A DNA stretch of 64,000 nucleotides from Rubritalea tangerina (GCF_042683245.1 NZ_JBHUJB010000021.1:1-64000), one strand, 5' to 3'. Shown: positions 43,991 to 52,980, counted from the first letter of the stretch. Program-made: numbers and translations. The notes: generated from the sequence alone by a model not told the origin.

Positions 43991-44310
43991 GTTGGCGGTG
44001 CGGGGTGAGAACGCAGTTCGACTACGGAGCGTGTGGCACGCGGCGGCTTATACGAAATGCTGAGGTGCATTTTGCTCACTGTAGGTCACGAGTGGAGCGA
44101 GAATCATCCCGCCTCTAATTTTCTAAATTGTGGCAGCCTGTGAGGCTGCCTTTTTTGCAGGGAGGGATGAAGATCAGTTCTGGAGGATATTTCTGTGTCA
44201 CACTGCGTTGTCCACTTTACGAAGTGGGCATCGTGTTCGCCAATAGTTGGGGCGTTCCGATGATAATTTAGAGTCGGCCCCGCATCTATTGTTGGTTTGT
44301 GGTGGGACCG
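43991..44310. other. Junction between tRNA-Cys and the defence island
   Basis: No gene. At 44100-44158 the sequence GAATCATCCCGCCTCTAATTTTC, then a hairpin GGCAGCC/GGCTGCC with a T run, parallels the tRNA 3' end (GAATCCCGCCTCCGCCTCC) and its terminator in the same order. It looks like a decayed copy of the tRNA end, as left by integration of an element. The remaining 150 bases up to the hsdR stop hold nothing I recognise. Confidence 0.45.
44132..44156 (+). terminator. Terminator hairpin next to the hsdR end
   Basis: Stem GGCAGCC-TGTGA-GGCTGCC with six T on the plus strand. It follows the degenerate tRNA-like 3' end, mirroring the real tRNA terminator. Confidence 0.8.
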
Positions 44311-47300
44311 CTATGCTACACTCCCATTGTAAATACTCTCTCCGTTGTCAGGGTATTTTTGAAGGACGTGTTGATAGAGGGCTCCGCATTTCGCCTCGAA
44401 GAGGTCGATGGTGTATGCCTCTGGCAGTCCTGCATCGAGCATTTCTTCGATCGCAATACGTACTGCGGCTCTAGCAGTGCGCTTCTGTCTCCATGAGAGA
44501 ACGAGCTTCTCAGTTTTGAGGATAGCTAACATGTCACGGCACACCCTCTTGATTTCGGTTGTTTCTTTGTCGGTTAGGTCTGGTCCCGGGCGAGTGAGGA
44601 TGTCGAAGACTGCGAGCTCTTCCTCGGATAGGCCTTCACGGATGTGGCGTTCTTCTTCCTCTGTGAGCTCCATGGAGAGAGCTACCAGTTCTTTGAAGAG
44701 TTCCTCTATGTTGTGCGCTCCACTGTTGTATTCTTCGATCATCCGCTCGAAGCGTTCGAGATAGTCATAGCGAGAGCTGTTCAAGCGAATCAGCTTATTG
44801 AGCTTCTGTTCGATAAGGGTCCGGAGTTTCTGGGCTTCGGTGTTCTTGGTGTTCGTCTTGGCGAACTTCTTCTCTAGCGCCTCGAAGTCGATAGAGCTGA
44901 GGTCAATGGTTTGAGCCGCTTCACCTGGCTCTAAGCCTGCTTCAGACACGATGTTAGTGTCGAGCTTGTTACCGATCTCTTGAAGCACCTGTGTGATGTC
45001 AGCGGGTGCTTTCGTCGCTTGGATAGCTTTCGCGATTTCACGTGCGACTTGGCACTTGGGTGCGAGATCAGGAATGATCGGGTCAGGCATCACCGCCTTA
45101 TAGAGCTTGGTAACATCTGCTGCATGAGCTAGGTAGTTGTCCTTGATCTCATCGTTCTTTAGCAAAGCGTTCACAGCAGGCATGAAATGCTTCTGGGGAT
45201 CAGCCATGACGTGATCGAGTACGATACTGTATTTCTTGCAGTAGTCGTCTGTCTGAGTCAGCGCAATCTTAAGCGCTTCCACGAGTTCGCTCTTGTCCTT
45301 CACAGGAAGTTCGCCACCTGTTGAACCAGAGCCATAGATGGCTAGAGCTTGTTCGAGAGCTTGGAAGACGTTGGCGTAATCGACGATCAGGCCATTGACC
45401 TTGTCACCATATGTCCGGTTCGCCCGGGCAATCGTCTGCATGAGCGTGTGCCCCTTCATCGGCTTATCGAGATAAAGGGTGGAGCAGTTAGGTGAGTCGA
45501 AACCTGTGAGCCACATCGCGCAGACGAAGGCGAGGCTGAAGGGGTCATCTGGATCTTTGAACTTGGTCTCGAGATCCTCGTTATTCATTCGCTCGCGGTG
45601 TGGTAGAATGTCGATGCCGTGCTTGGTCTTCATCTCCTCGACTTCATTCTGACCCGGGGAAACCACCACAGCCATGTCGGTGTCATTGAGGATGCAGAGG
45701 CGTTCATGGAGCGGGGCGTAGTCCTTCGACTGGGGGCTGAGCTTGATCAGCCTCTCGCGGACGCGCTCACGTTCTGTTACCCACTCGCTATGTACCTTTT
45801 CGTACATTTTTAGAGTAGTCGGCTTATCGATGGATACGACCATTGCTTTGCCTTGATAACCACGGTTGAGGTAGTGGTGAACGATGTCCTTGGCAATAGT
45901 GTCGAGTCGATCCTCGCGAGTGATGAGGTGGTATTTCTTCCCTAACACACGCTCGAGCTTTTGCTCTTGATCATCGTCAAGGTTCGCATCCTCGATTACC
46001 TCGTAGATTTCTTCGTTGAGGTCTGGGTTGGTGATCCCAAGCTCTGGAGTGCGGTTCTCGTAGAAGAGGGGAACTGTCGCTCCATCATCCACGGATTGCT
46101 TGAAGTCGTAGATACTCACGTAGTCACCGAAGACTTCTTTCGTGCGCTCTTCTCCAGAGATAAGTGGCGTCCCTGTGAAGGCCACAAACTTCGCGTTAGG
46201 CAATGCTGTACGCATGTTCATCGCCATGGTGTCGTACTGGCTTCGGTGGGCTTCGTCGGTCAGGACGATGATATCATTGCGCTCTGAGAGGATCGGGTGA
46301 GTGGTACCTGGCTCCGTACGGAACTTATGGATGAGGGTGAAGACGTAGCGGTGGTCTTGGCTTAGCAGCTCTCGTAGATGAGTGGAGCTGCTCGCGTGGC
46401 ATTCTTTTCCCTTTGCTGCACCACAGGTGGCGAAGGTTCGGTAGAGTTGGGTGTCTAGCTCTGTGCGGTCAGTGATGACGACAAATGTCCAGTTACCACG
46501 AATGCGGCGGAAGACCTTCTCAGCAAAGAAGACCATGGAGTAACTCTTGCCCGAACCTTGGGTGTGCCAGAAGACACCGACTCGGTGATCCTCGGCTTTC
46601 TCTAGAGCTTCGACAGTTCTGTTGATTCCGAGGAATTGGTGGTTACGCGCTACCAGTTTGTGGACGGAACCTTTGTTCTCAGAGAAGAGAGTGAAGTTTT
46701 CTATGAGGTCGAGTAAGCGGCTGGCTTCGCAGGTGCCTAGGAGGAGGTTGTCGAGAGTAGTTTCTGGTGTCTCGCTCTCACTGGCTGCTTTCTTCCAGTC
46801 GTTGTAGTGTTCCCATGGGGCAGTGACACTGGCTACCTTATTCTCTATGCCGTTCGAAACAAGGATGAGGGCGTTGAAGTGGAAGAGCCGAGGGATAGTG
46901 GATTTGTAATCGCTTAGGTTCTTGTCGTAGGCCTCCTTGATGTGGACGCTTGGTTTCTTGAACTCCATGAGCGCCAGGGGGAGTCCGTTGACGAAGCCTA
47001 TGCAATCAGTGCGGCGTGTGTAGTGTTCGCCCTCCACCCAGAACTGAGAGGTAAGGAAGAAGTCGTTGTTATCTGGGTTCTTCCAATCGATAACGGTGAC
47101 AATCTTCTCTTCCTGCTGTTGAGTCTTGAGGTTCGTTACCTTCACTTTGATCCCGTTCTTCAGCAGCGTGTAGATCTCCCGATTCGCTTCGACTAGGCTG
47201 AGTGCTGAGCGGTCGAGTACCAGATCATCGATCGCTTGATTGATGCCGTCAGCAGGAACGTCAGGATTGAGTCTAGTCAGAGCTGCTTTGAGCCGGGAGG

Positions 47301-47451
47301 TGAGAACTACCTCGTGGCGAGACTTGCGTCCTAAGGTGCCAGACTCACCGAAGCTTTCGCTGTAGCAATTCAAGTACTCCCAGCCGAGCTGATCTTTCAG
47401 GATCTGAATGGCTGGTTGTTCTACGAGATGATCTTCGGTGTAGGAGGACAT
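44311..47451 (-). CDS. hsdR: Type I restriction enzyme, R subunit
   Basis: Translocase and nuclease subunit of the type I restriction complex. 1046 residues: N-terminal HSDR_N nuclease domain with FVNGLPLALMEFKKP (PD-ExK type; Glu-x-Lys near 168), then superfamily 2 motor with FWHTQGSGKSYSMVFFAEK (about 308), VLTDEAHRSQYDTMAM (DEAH near 405), FVAFTGTPLI, MQTIARANRTYGDKVNGLIVDY (motif VI, about 670), and a helical C-terminal domain (830-1000) for assembly. It is the last gene of the unit, separated from hsdM/hsdS by six other genes, and looks intact. Confidence 0.95.
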   Translation of the reverse strand: MSSYTEDHLVEQPAIQILKDQLGWEYLNCYSESFGESGTLGRKSRHEVVLTSRLKAALTRLNPDVPADGINQAIDDLVLDRSALSLVEANREIYTLLKNGIKVKVTNLKTQQQEEKIVTVIDWKNPDNNDFFLTSQFWVEGEHYTRRTDCIGFVNGLPLALMEFKKPSVHIKEAYDKNLSDYKSTIPRLFHFNALILVSNGIENKVASVTAPWEHYNDWKKAASESETPETTLDNLLLGTCEASRLLDLIENFTLFSENKGSVHKLVARNHQFLGINRTVEALEKAEDHRVGVFWHTQGSGKSYSMVFFAEKVFRRIRGNWTFVVITDRTELDTQLYRTFATCGAAKGKECHASSSTHLRELLSQDHRYVFTLIHKFRTEPGTTHPILSERNDIIVLTDEAHRSQYDTMAMNMRTALPNAKFVAFTGTPLISGEERTKEVFGDYVSIYDFKQSVDDGATVPLFYENRTPELGITNPDLNEEIYEVIEDANLDDDQEQKLERVLGKKYHLITREDRLDTIAKDIVHHYLNRGYQGKAMVVSIDKPTTLKMYEKVHSEWVTERERVRERLIKLSPQSKDYAPLHERLCILNDTDMAVVVSPGQNEVEEMKTKHGIDILPHRERMNNEDLETKFKDPDDPFSLAFVCAMWLTGFDSPNCSTLYLDKPMKGHTLMQTIARANRTYGDKVNGLIVDYANVFQALEQALAIYGSGSTGGELPVKDKSELVEALKIALTQTDDYCKKYSIVLDHVMADPQKHFMPAVNALLKNDEIKDNYLAHAADVTKLYKAVMPDPIIPDLAPKCQVAREIAKAIQATKAPADITQVLQEIGNKLDTNIVSEAGLEPGEAAQTIDLSSIDFEALEKKFAKTNTKNTEAQKLRTLIEQKLNKLIRLNSSRYDYLERFERMIEEYNSGAHNIEELFKELVALSMELTEEEERHIREGLSEEELAVFDILTRPGPDLTDKETTEIKRVCRDMLAILKTEKLVLSWRQKRTARAAVRIAIEEMLDAGLPEAYTIDLFEAKCGALYQHVLQKYPDNGESIYNGSVA

Positions 47452-47627
47452 AGGAAGTTGCGGAGTAGTTTAGGTTTGTGGAAAAATATGACCGGGGCCC
47501 GCTAAGGAAGCTTGACAGATCGGAAGTAATAAGTTGACGGGGCGGGATATCTGTGCGAATAAATACTCAACACGGCCTCCGCCTCTTTCTTCGGAAACGC
47601 GGGGGTTTTCATTTTTCAGGGGAGCTG
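47452..47627 (-). other. Gap between the Abi_2-like gene and hsdR
   Basis: 176 bases without a gene. On the minus strand a GC-rich segment (CCCCCGCGTTTCC ... GGAGGCCGTG) is followed by TTGAGT and AT-rich DNA; it could hold a separate hsdR promoter or a short RNA related to the HEPN gene. Nothing certain. Confidence 0.3.
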
Positions 47628-48578
47628 CTATTGCCATAGACTCCACCCTTCCCAGTTTTGAGGGCACCCCATTTGCTTTGTTGTACAATGCCCGTTGAGA
47701 TCTTGGGGGAAATGGCTCATGTGTTCTTTGAAGCGTGTATGCCAGCTGCTGTTCGGACAGATCTCTTTCATGAGGCGCTGGAGAATACAAAAGAGAGCAA
47801 ATGGACGCGCCTTGTGGGCTGCTCCTGAGACATGCTGGAGGTCACCTGCGGCAGTACCAGTAGGGAAGATGGGCTGATCAATAATGTTCCTATTCCACAG
47901 GCGTGAGTGATGAGCACAGAGGTTCCGTAGGTAGTTGAGAGAGCGAAGCCAAGAGCTGAGGTAGCGTCCATCGACTGCGTTGAACTTCCTTGCAATGGCG
48001 TCTCTGTCGCGACCTTTCATTCCAGCATAAAAGAATGAAAGAGTTCCGAAATCCCAGATTTCGATAGCCACCCATATCGGAAGGGGAAGTCCGTGCCTTT
48101 TCTTGTAATGATGGATGAAGTCTTCTTTAGAGCGTTTGATCAGCTTGTTGTAGCGGTCTACCCAGCCTTTATGGCTGGGAACTCTTCTCTTTGTGGGCTT
48201 GAGAAAGCTTTTATCCAGTAATGTTCCATTGATGTGAGCGAACTTATCGTGCTCACCTAAGACATGCGCGATCTCGACGCGGATTGCAATTTCGATACGC
48301 TCCAGCGCGTCCATCGCTAGTAGCCGTAATTTCTTATCAAAGACGTAGAGGTATACTGCGTCAATGAAGCGGGCGTCTGGTATGAATTGATCGTAGGTCT
48401 TCGTTGTGTTTCCAGAGGATATTTTATGACGATAGGGATACCAATAGCCACTGAGACGGTAGTAGCCGATACGCGCGAGGTACTCTTCCGCTGCTTGGTC
48501 ATCTGTGACGACTAGTCCTCTACTCTTGAGGAGGGAGAGCTGATCAGAACGGTTTAACCATGGGCGAGTGTAAGGCAT
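47628..48578 (-). CDS. Abi_2/AbiF-family HEPN abortive-infection protein
   Basis: 316 residues of the Abi_2 (AbiD/AbiF) family: opening PWLNRSDQLSLLKSRGLVV, then YLARIGYYRLSGYWYPYR, ALERIEIAIRVEIAHVLGEH, and the conserved NYLRNLCAHHSRLWNRN with the HEPN ribonuclease motif R-x4-H (RNLCAH, about residue 217). Family members are phage-defence toxins that are believed to cleave RNA. The protein is complete. It lies between the GIY-YIG gene and hsdR on the same strand, 60 bases after the former. Confidence 0.88.
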   Translation of the reverse strand: MPYTRPWLNRSDQLSLLKSRGLVVTDDQAAEEYLARIGYYRLSGYWYPYRHKISSGNTTKTYDQFIPDARFIDAVYLYVFDKKLRLLAMDALERIEIAIRVEIAHVLGEHDKFAHINGTLLDKSFLKPTKRRVPSHKGWVDRYNKLIKRSKEDFIHHYKKRHGLPLPIWVAIEIWDFGTLSFFYAGMKGRDRDAIARKFNAVDGRYLSSWLRSLNYLRNLCAHHSRLWNRNIIDQPIFPTGTAAGDLQHVSGAAHKARPFALFCILQRLMKEICPNSSWHTRFKEHMSHFPQDLNGHCTTKQMGCPQNWEGWSLWQ

Positions 48579-48638
48579 AGACGATGTACGACAAGATCAA
48601 GCTAAAGTTTAAAAAATAGGGGTCAAACAGTTATTTTG

Positions 48639-49490
48639 TTAGCTGTTCTTACGTTTTACTTCATCAAGGGTCTTACCGTCTGGGTATTTCCATTCTACCC
48701 AGCCGTTAGAGTTGCTGGCAAGGAGTACTGCTGCCGCTAAACTCGGAGAGTTGAAGGTGTGGTTCTTGGTGAACTGATAGGTGTCTGGATTTTCTCCGGG
48801 GATGAGGATGCCGTCCTCTAGCAGACCGTCGCGGTAGACTTGGATGTAGTTGTGGCTCGACTTAGTGAAGTTCTTGTTGGTGGTGGAGCCTGCGAAGACG
48901 GTGAGGCCATCGTCGGTGTATTCGCCGTGGGCGAGGGCTTTCTTGCCCTTGCAGGTGAGCTTCTCGCTGCGCTTCGGTTTCGTTGGTTTATCGAAGAGTG
49001 GGTAGCCGAGGGTGGAGGTCAGGGTGCTGATAGACTCGAAGTGGTCCATGAGGTCGGCAATGACAGGTTCGGAGACGTGTGCCTTCGGCGGGATATTGCC
49101 GTTCTCTAACTTGTAGCGACCGCTCGCTTCAGCTTGCTGATGACAGTACCACTCTAGGTACTTTACGTGCGCCTTGGTGAACTCTTGCGTCTTGGAGATG
49201 CAAACGACAGCTACGTTCCACCAGTCCTTCTGCTTGTTGTGCTGCTTCAGGCGTGTGCTACAGTCCTCAGCTTCACCGATATAGAGCTGAGTGAGCTTGC
49301 CGGGAGTCGTGTCGCCGAAGAGAAAGTAGACGCCCACATTACCCAACTCCTCGCGTTTGAGGGCGAGATCTAACTGAGTGCGTGGCACGAGGATCGTCTT
49401 GATCGTGCGGCTGGTGAACTCTGCGATCTTTAAACCGCGAGGGTTGCCGTCAGGAAGGAAGATCTGGATGGTCTTGGCGTGGGAGGTCAC
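48639..49490 (-). CDS. GIY-YIG nuclease-like protein with DUF4357-like C terminus
   Basis: 283 residues. The N-terminal half has the GIY-YIG core (NVGVYFLFGD, then TQLYIGEAEDCSTRLKQHN), where the usual GIY is GVY and the second motif is LYIGE with Arg following in the ...TRLKQH helix. The C-terminal region (GLTVFAGSTTNKNFTKS ... LAAAVLLASNSNGWVEWKYP) matches the DUF4357 type found on proteins that travel with type I RM systems. A DNA-cutting or DNA-sensing role is likely. It overlaps the SecB-like gene stop by one base. Confidence 0.85.
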   Translation of the reverse strand: MTSHAKTIQIFLPDGNPRGLKIAEFTSRTIKTILVPRTQLDLALKREELGNVGVYFLFGDTTPGKLTQLYIGEAEDCSTRLKQHNKQKDWWNVAVVCISKTQEFTKAHVKYLEWYCHQQAEASGRYKLENGNIPPKAHVSEPVIADLMDHFESISTLTSTLGYPLFDKPTKPKRSEKLTCKGKKALAHGEYTDDGLTVFAGSTTNKNFTKSSHNYIQVYRDGLLEDGILIPGENPDTYQFTKNHTFNSPSLAAAVLLASNSNGWVEWKYPDGKTLDEVKRKNS

Positions 49491-49957
49491 TACTCTGTAG
49501 GCGTGATCGAATCGCCATCTGCTTTCTCGTCTAGTTCGTCAGCAAGGTAAAGGAAACTTACAGATGGGAGATGGACTGGAGAATAAGGACCTTTGGACGT
49601 GTCAGTCTTGATCATGTCTCTCGCCATGCCGTAGAGCATGGACGGGGCGTTGACCCGGAAAACTCGATTTTTGTTCTCTACTTTTGTATTTGGGAGCCAT
49701 GAAAAATAGCCTACAATGCGAAGGTGAAACAAGTAGGGGGCATTGATGTCATCAGGGGCCTCGTGTTGAACTTCGAGGAAACAAGCTTGTACGTCATTGC
49801 CTCCGTCGTCTTCTTGAGTGAAGGTGTCGAATATGACATTAACGTCGAGGCTTTTGGTTGAATGGACTATGTCCTCTTCGGGATTAAAGTTGGGGTCCAT
49901 TTCAAACCCCTGTGATTGGATAAAATAATGGTCAAGCTGTAGTGCTGAGAGTTTCAT
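49490..49957 (-). CDS. SecB-like chaperone (TAC module)
   Basis: 155 residues. The C-terminal part reads FRVNAPSMLYGMARDMIKTD and then PYSPVHLPSVSFLYLADEL, which follows the SecB helix-and-edge pattern (in SecB: CPNILFPYARE... and LNLAPVNFDALF). The N-terminal half gives the SecB-like beta-sheet, with FDTFTQEDDGGNDVQACFLE and a YLFHLRIVGYF strand. SecB-like chaperones outside the export pathway are known to protect antitoxins in toxin-antitoxin-chaperone systems; here it follows the HTH antitoxin gene by six bases. I infer such a role. Confidence 0.8.
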   Translation of the reverse strand: MKLSALQLDHYFIQSQGFEMDPNFNPEEDIVHSTKSLDVNVIFDTFTQEDDGGNDVQACFLEVQHEAPDDINAPYLFHLRIVGYFSWLPNTKVENKNRVFRVNAPSMLYGMARDMIKTDTSKGPYSPVHLPSVSFLYLADELDEKADGDSITPTE

Positions 49958-49963
49958 GGCAGT

Positions 49964-50491
49964 CTAAAGTGAGTATTCAAGTTCATTGCATGCTACGTCA
50001 TCACCAACCCAACGGTTTTCTGAGTCAGCAGTAATGAATGGGATGACATTCTCTTCTGCAGGCTTGATAAATCCGCAGTGCAGTTCTTCCAGAATATCTT
50101 CAGACGGTTTATAATGTTCAATGAGGCGAAGCAATAAGTTGAGTGAGCGTGATGGGCGTTCTCTGCCATTCTCCCATGTGCTGGGAGTCTTCGCTCCTAG
50201 GCCGAGTAATTCAGAGAAGCGACTTTGCTTTACCTGCAGCAGTGAAGTGCGTAGAGCCTTAATTTCCCCTGGCTGCATAAGACCCATGAAACGGGCTTTT
50301 GTTGCTTCTATTAGTTCAGTAGCGCCTTCAGCGAGGACTTCAGGGCCATCTTCGAAAAGGAGTCGAGCTGGAACTTTGATTGTTCTAACTTCTACCTTTT
50401 CAGGATCTCGTGGATTTGGGACGTGAACGTCGTAGTCGATGAGATACGTAGTATTTTCCATAACGATGTATTTTTTAGAGGTGATCATCAC
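49964..50491 (-). CDS. HTH antitoxin of a TAC module, MqsA/HigA-like
   Basis: 175 residues from the first Met at 50491; MENTTYLIDYD at 50461 is a likelier start and avoids the 17-base overlap with the toxin gene. The middle carries a Cro/Xre-type helix-turn-helix with the MqsA signature (KQSRFSELLGLGAKTPSTWE, then NGRERPSRSLNLLLRLIE). The N-terminal zinc motif of MqsA (CxxC) is absent. The C-terminal tail (EENVIPFITADSENRWVGDD) may be the chaperone-addiction segment. It probably binds the toxin and represses the operon. Confidence 0.78.
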   Translation of the reverse strand: MMITSKKYIVMENTTYLIDYDVHVPNPRDPEKVEVRTIKVPARLLFEDGPEVLAEGATELIEATKARFMGLMQPGEIKALRTSLLQVKQSRFSELLGLGAKTPSTWENGRERPSRSLNLLLRLIEHYKPSEDILEELHCGFIKPAEENVIPFITADSENRWVGDDVACNELEYSL

Positions 50492-50852
50492 CTTTGTTAG
50501 GTAGATGAGCGGAAACGATGACGATTACTTTGTTATCAGGTAGTAGGGTGACCTTCCCATAGAGTTTCTTTCCATCGTGATAAAACCAGAAAGCCCATGT
50601 TTCTGAGCCTTCAGGTTGCCAGTCGAGATGAACTTTTTTTCCTATTACATCTCCGGAGACTTCAAGCGCCTGTCGCTGAGCATCCTTTAGATTGTATGAC
50701 CAAGCGAGAGGGAATGTGGCAGACCACTCGCGTGAAGCCCTTGGATCGTAAATGACTTCTTTATCATCACGTCCAGTTCGTAAAATAGAGCAGACTTTCG
50801 TGCGCCATTCGGGAGGGATTGGTTGCTCAGTGTTTTGCTTGGGCTTTGGCAT
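50475..50852 (-). CDS. Putative toxin of the TAC module
   Basis: 125 residues, small and basic at the start (MPKPKQNTEQPIPPEWRTK). The C-terminal strands YGKVTLLPDNKVIVIVSAHL give the look of a compact RelE/MqsR-like (BECR) ribonuclease toxin but I cannot confirm the family. It lies directly upstream of the antitoxin gene, the order toxin-antitoxin-chaperone being that of known TAC loci. The function is inferred from context and size. Confidence 0.55.
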   Translation of the reverse strand: MPKPKQNTEQPIPPEWRTKVCSILRTGRDDKEVIYDPRASREWSATFPLAWSYNLKDAQRQALEVSGDVIGKKVHLDWQPEGSETWAFWFYHDGKKLYGKVTLLPDNKVIVIVSAHLPNKGDDHL

Positions 50853-50976
50853 GACATGTAGTTAAGGTATGAATTAATACCTTTTTGTCAAATGATTAAT
50901 AGTTGGCTCTATGAGATTGAATACATGTGGTGTGTTTACGTTTATTTAAGAGTCTTAAATAAAGTGAGTTTCATAG

Positions 50977-51792
50977 CTATTTTCCTATTATCTGATTCAT
51001 GGCAGCTCTGAAGACGTGTAGTGAAATAGTTGCAGTGTCTTTGTCTGGTGTAAACTGTGAGGCGAGTTGCTTGTAGGGGTGAACGTAGTTTCGGAAGTCT
51101 CGCAGGGAGTGACTGTATTGTTTAACGTCCTCGTTGAGGAGGCCAACTTCTCGTGCGCTGTCGATGAGGTTGGCTAGTGACCAATCGTGGAAGGGGAGTG
51201 CTTTCCCTTCTTTCCTAGGGGCCGATCTTGCTTGGTTAAATTCCTTGGGGTTGTTTCGTGTCATTCCGAAGAGAACAGCTTCTAGCATGCTTCCTAGCTG
51301 GATTACGGTTGAGAGATAAGCTTCGCTATCAGCACAGCGTTTCGCTTCTTCCCAACGTTGTTCTAGTATCGGAATGAGTACTCCTTCGATCGGGAGCTTC
51401 TGGAAGTCGAGTGGAGGGAACTCTTGAGAGAGGAAGGCTTCCTTGCTTGTAGTTGTATTGTTAGGCGATGTTTCGCCATTCAGCCGGGTGATGATCTTAC
51501 GGCACTTTGAGATGCTTTCAGCGTTGGCTAGGTCAAATGCTTCGGCATAGTCGAGGAGGTGTGTGATAGCGCGGCTGACGACTGGGTCCTCTTCTACAGT
51601 CCAGTAGGCTCGCATACGTTTAGCCATGGAGTCTCCATTGAAACCGTAGATGTTTGCATAAATGTCGCAATCGTCGATATCGCTCATGAATCCGGCAAAT
51701 TCACGGCGGGCACTGAAGTTAAGTACATAGCCGCTGGACATCTCTAGAGTGTCTTCTAGCAGCTTTCTATCGATACTGTTGAGCGAAGACAT
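50977..51792 (-). CDS. Abi-type HEPN protein, AbiJ-like N terminus
   Basis: 271 residues. The start LEDTLEMSSGYVLNFSAR and DCDIYANIYGFNGDSMAKRM, RAYWTVEEDPVV form a domain seen at the N terminus of AbiJ-type abortive infection proteins. The C-terminal helical domain ends with LRDFRNYVHPYKQL, an R-x6-H HEPN-like motif. It starts right at the hsdS stop, so it is translated as part of the RM transcript. Probably an RNA-cleaving or regulatory defence protein. Confidence 0.75.
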   Translation of the reverse strand: MSSLNSIDRKLLEDTLEMSSGYVLNFSARREFAGFMSDIDDCDIYANIYGFNGDSMAKRMRAYWTVEEDPVVSRAITHLLDYAEAFDLANAESISKCRKIITRLNGETSPNNTTTSKEAFLSQEFPPLDFQKLPIEGVLIPILEQRWEEAKRCADSEAYLSTVIQLGSMLEAVLFGMTRNNPKEFNQARSAPRKEGKALPFHDWSLANLIDSAREVGLLNEDVKQYSHSLRDFRNYVHPYKQLASQFTPDKDTATISLHVFRAAMNQIIGK

Positions 51793-52980
51793 CTAGCTAG
51801 CTGGAGTGAGGAGTTTCGGGAGGAGGAGGTCGCGTGTTTCGCGAAGGTTTTTGTTCTTTTTCTCTAACAAGCGTATTGATTCAAATAGAGGCCGTATCCT
51901 CGATGTCGCCATCCCATTGATTTGAGCGGTAGGAACAACAGTCTGCATACCTTTTGCGTCACCTTGAGATATGAACGGTTGAGCCGCACCTCTTTTAGGC
52001 CATTTATCCTTTCCAAGCGTTGATAAATAGAGGAGCTCAGTGGATAGCCGAGGTGAATCGGACCATAACTGCATTGTATTCTTAATTGAAGACCACTTAC
52101 CTGCAGCTAACCATGTGCGACCACAGTTCGCTCCAATAGCACTGAGCACTATACCTGTACGCTCATTATCAAAATGGTCGAGGAGGCCATCTTGACCAGC
52201 TGCGCTATATGCTACAAATCCCTCTTCTGTGTACGCTTTTTTTGTAGTGGAGGTATCTCCCCATTTTACGGTGGCGATTTCTCCTAGCTTCTTCACTTCC
52301 CAGTCTTCGGGGATGGGGCCTAGGGGGGAGTCGTTTGTTAGGGTGAGTTGTGGGGGGAGACCTGCTTTGGTGAGGATGTCTGCGGGGATGCGGAAGTGGA
52401 CGAACCACTCGCGGTAGAGGGACTGAGCCATGTCCTCAAGGATCTGGATACGGCGCAGGTTGTTCTCGATGAGGTCATCGTAGGCGGAGAGGATGCCTGC
52501 GATGCGCTTTTGTTCGGGTAGTGGGGGAAGTGAGACTGGGTAATTAGGAAATGTAGTCAGAGGGATACGGTCGACCGTAGCACCAGTTAGCTTATTAGAT
52601 TCGATCACATCTCTCCATTGCTTGCTGAAAAAGTAAAAATGTAAGAACCGCGTATCTACAACCTCTGTGTTTGGCCGAATTAAAGCCATTCGTCGACCTA
52701 AGCACCCTTTGAAGTTCTTGGGTATTATGGCGTAACGGTTTAGAGTAGCCTCATATGTAAACACGATGTCACCTTCTGTGGGTTCGACTCTTTTAGTCCA
52801 TCGCGCGAACTCTGAGTCGTGAATGTGACGTATGGTCTTTAAGTCCAGTGAACCTTCATCAGTCACATTTTTAATGCCCAAAAAGATGGGGCCTTCTTCT
52901 GCAGGTTTAGGTGTAGCGTGAGGACCGTCATACAGGCCATGATACAGCTCTTTTATTGGGACTGTTCTCCACTCACTCAT
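51793..52980 (-). CDS. hsdS: Type I restriction-modification, specificity subunit
   Basis: 395 residues with the two-target-recognition-domain layout: TRD1 (1-150), first conserved spacer PLPEQKRIAGILSAYDDLIE with a coiled coil, then TRD2 (about 215-350: GPIPEDWEVKKLGEIATVKW, the typical opening) and a final spacer coil (ESIRLLEKKNKNLRETRDLL). It decides the DNA sequence that is methylated or cut. It overlaps hsdM by four bases (ATGA). The second half is shorter but intact. Confidence 0.93.
   Translation of the reverse strand: MSEWRTVPIKELYHGLYDGPHATPKPAEEGPIFLGIKNVTDEGSLDLKTIRHIHDSEFARWTKRVEPTEGDIVFTYEATLNRYAIIPKNFKGCLGRRMALIRPNTEVVDTRFLHFYFFSKQWRDVIESNKLTGATVDRIPLTTFPNYPVSLPPLPEQKRIAGILSAYDDLIENNLRRIQILEDMAQSLYREWFVHFRIPADILTKAGLPPQLTLTNDSPLGPIPEDWEVKKLGEIATVKWGDTSTTKKAYTEEGFVAYSAAGQDGLLDHFDNERTGIVLSAIGANCGRTWLAAGKWSSIKNTMQLWSDSPRLSTELLYLSTLGKDKWPKRGAAQPFISQGDAKGMQTVVPTAQINGMATSRIRPLFESIRLLEKKNKNLRETRDLLLPKLLTPAS

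Noticed and set aside
47470..47790. Minus-strand frame over the 3' end of the Abi_2-like gene
   Set aside because: It lies largely inside the other coding region in another frame and has no domain or signal.
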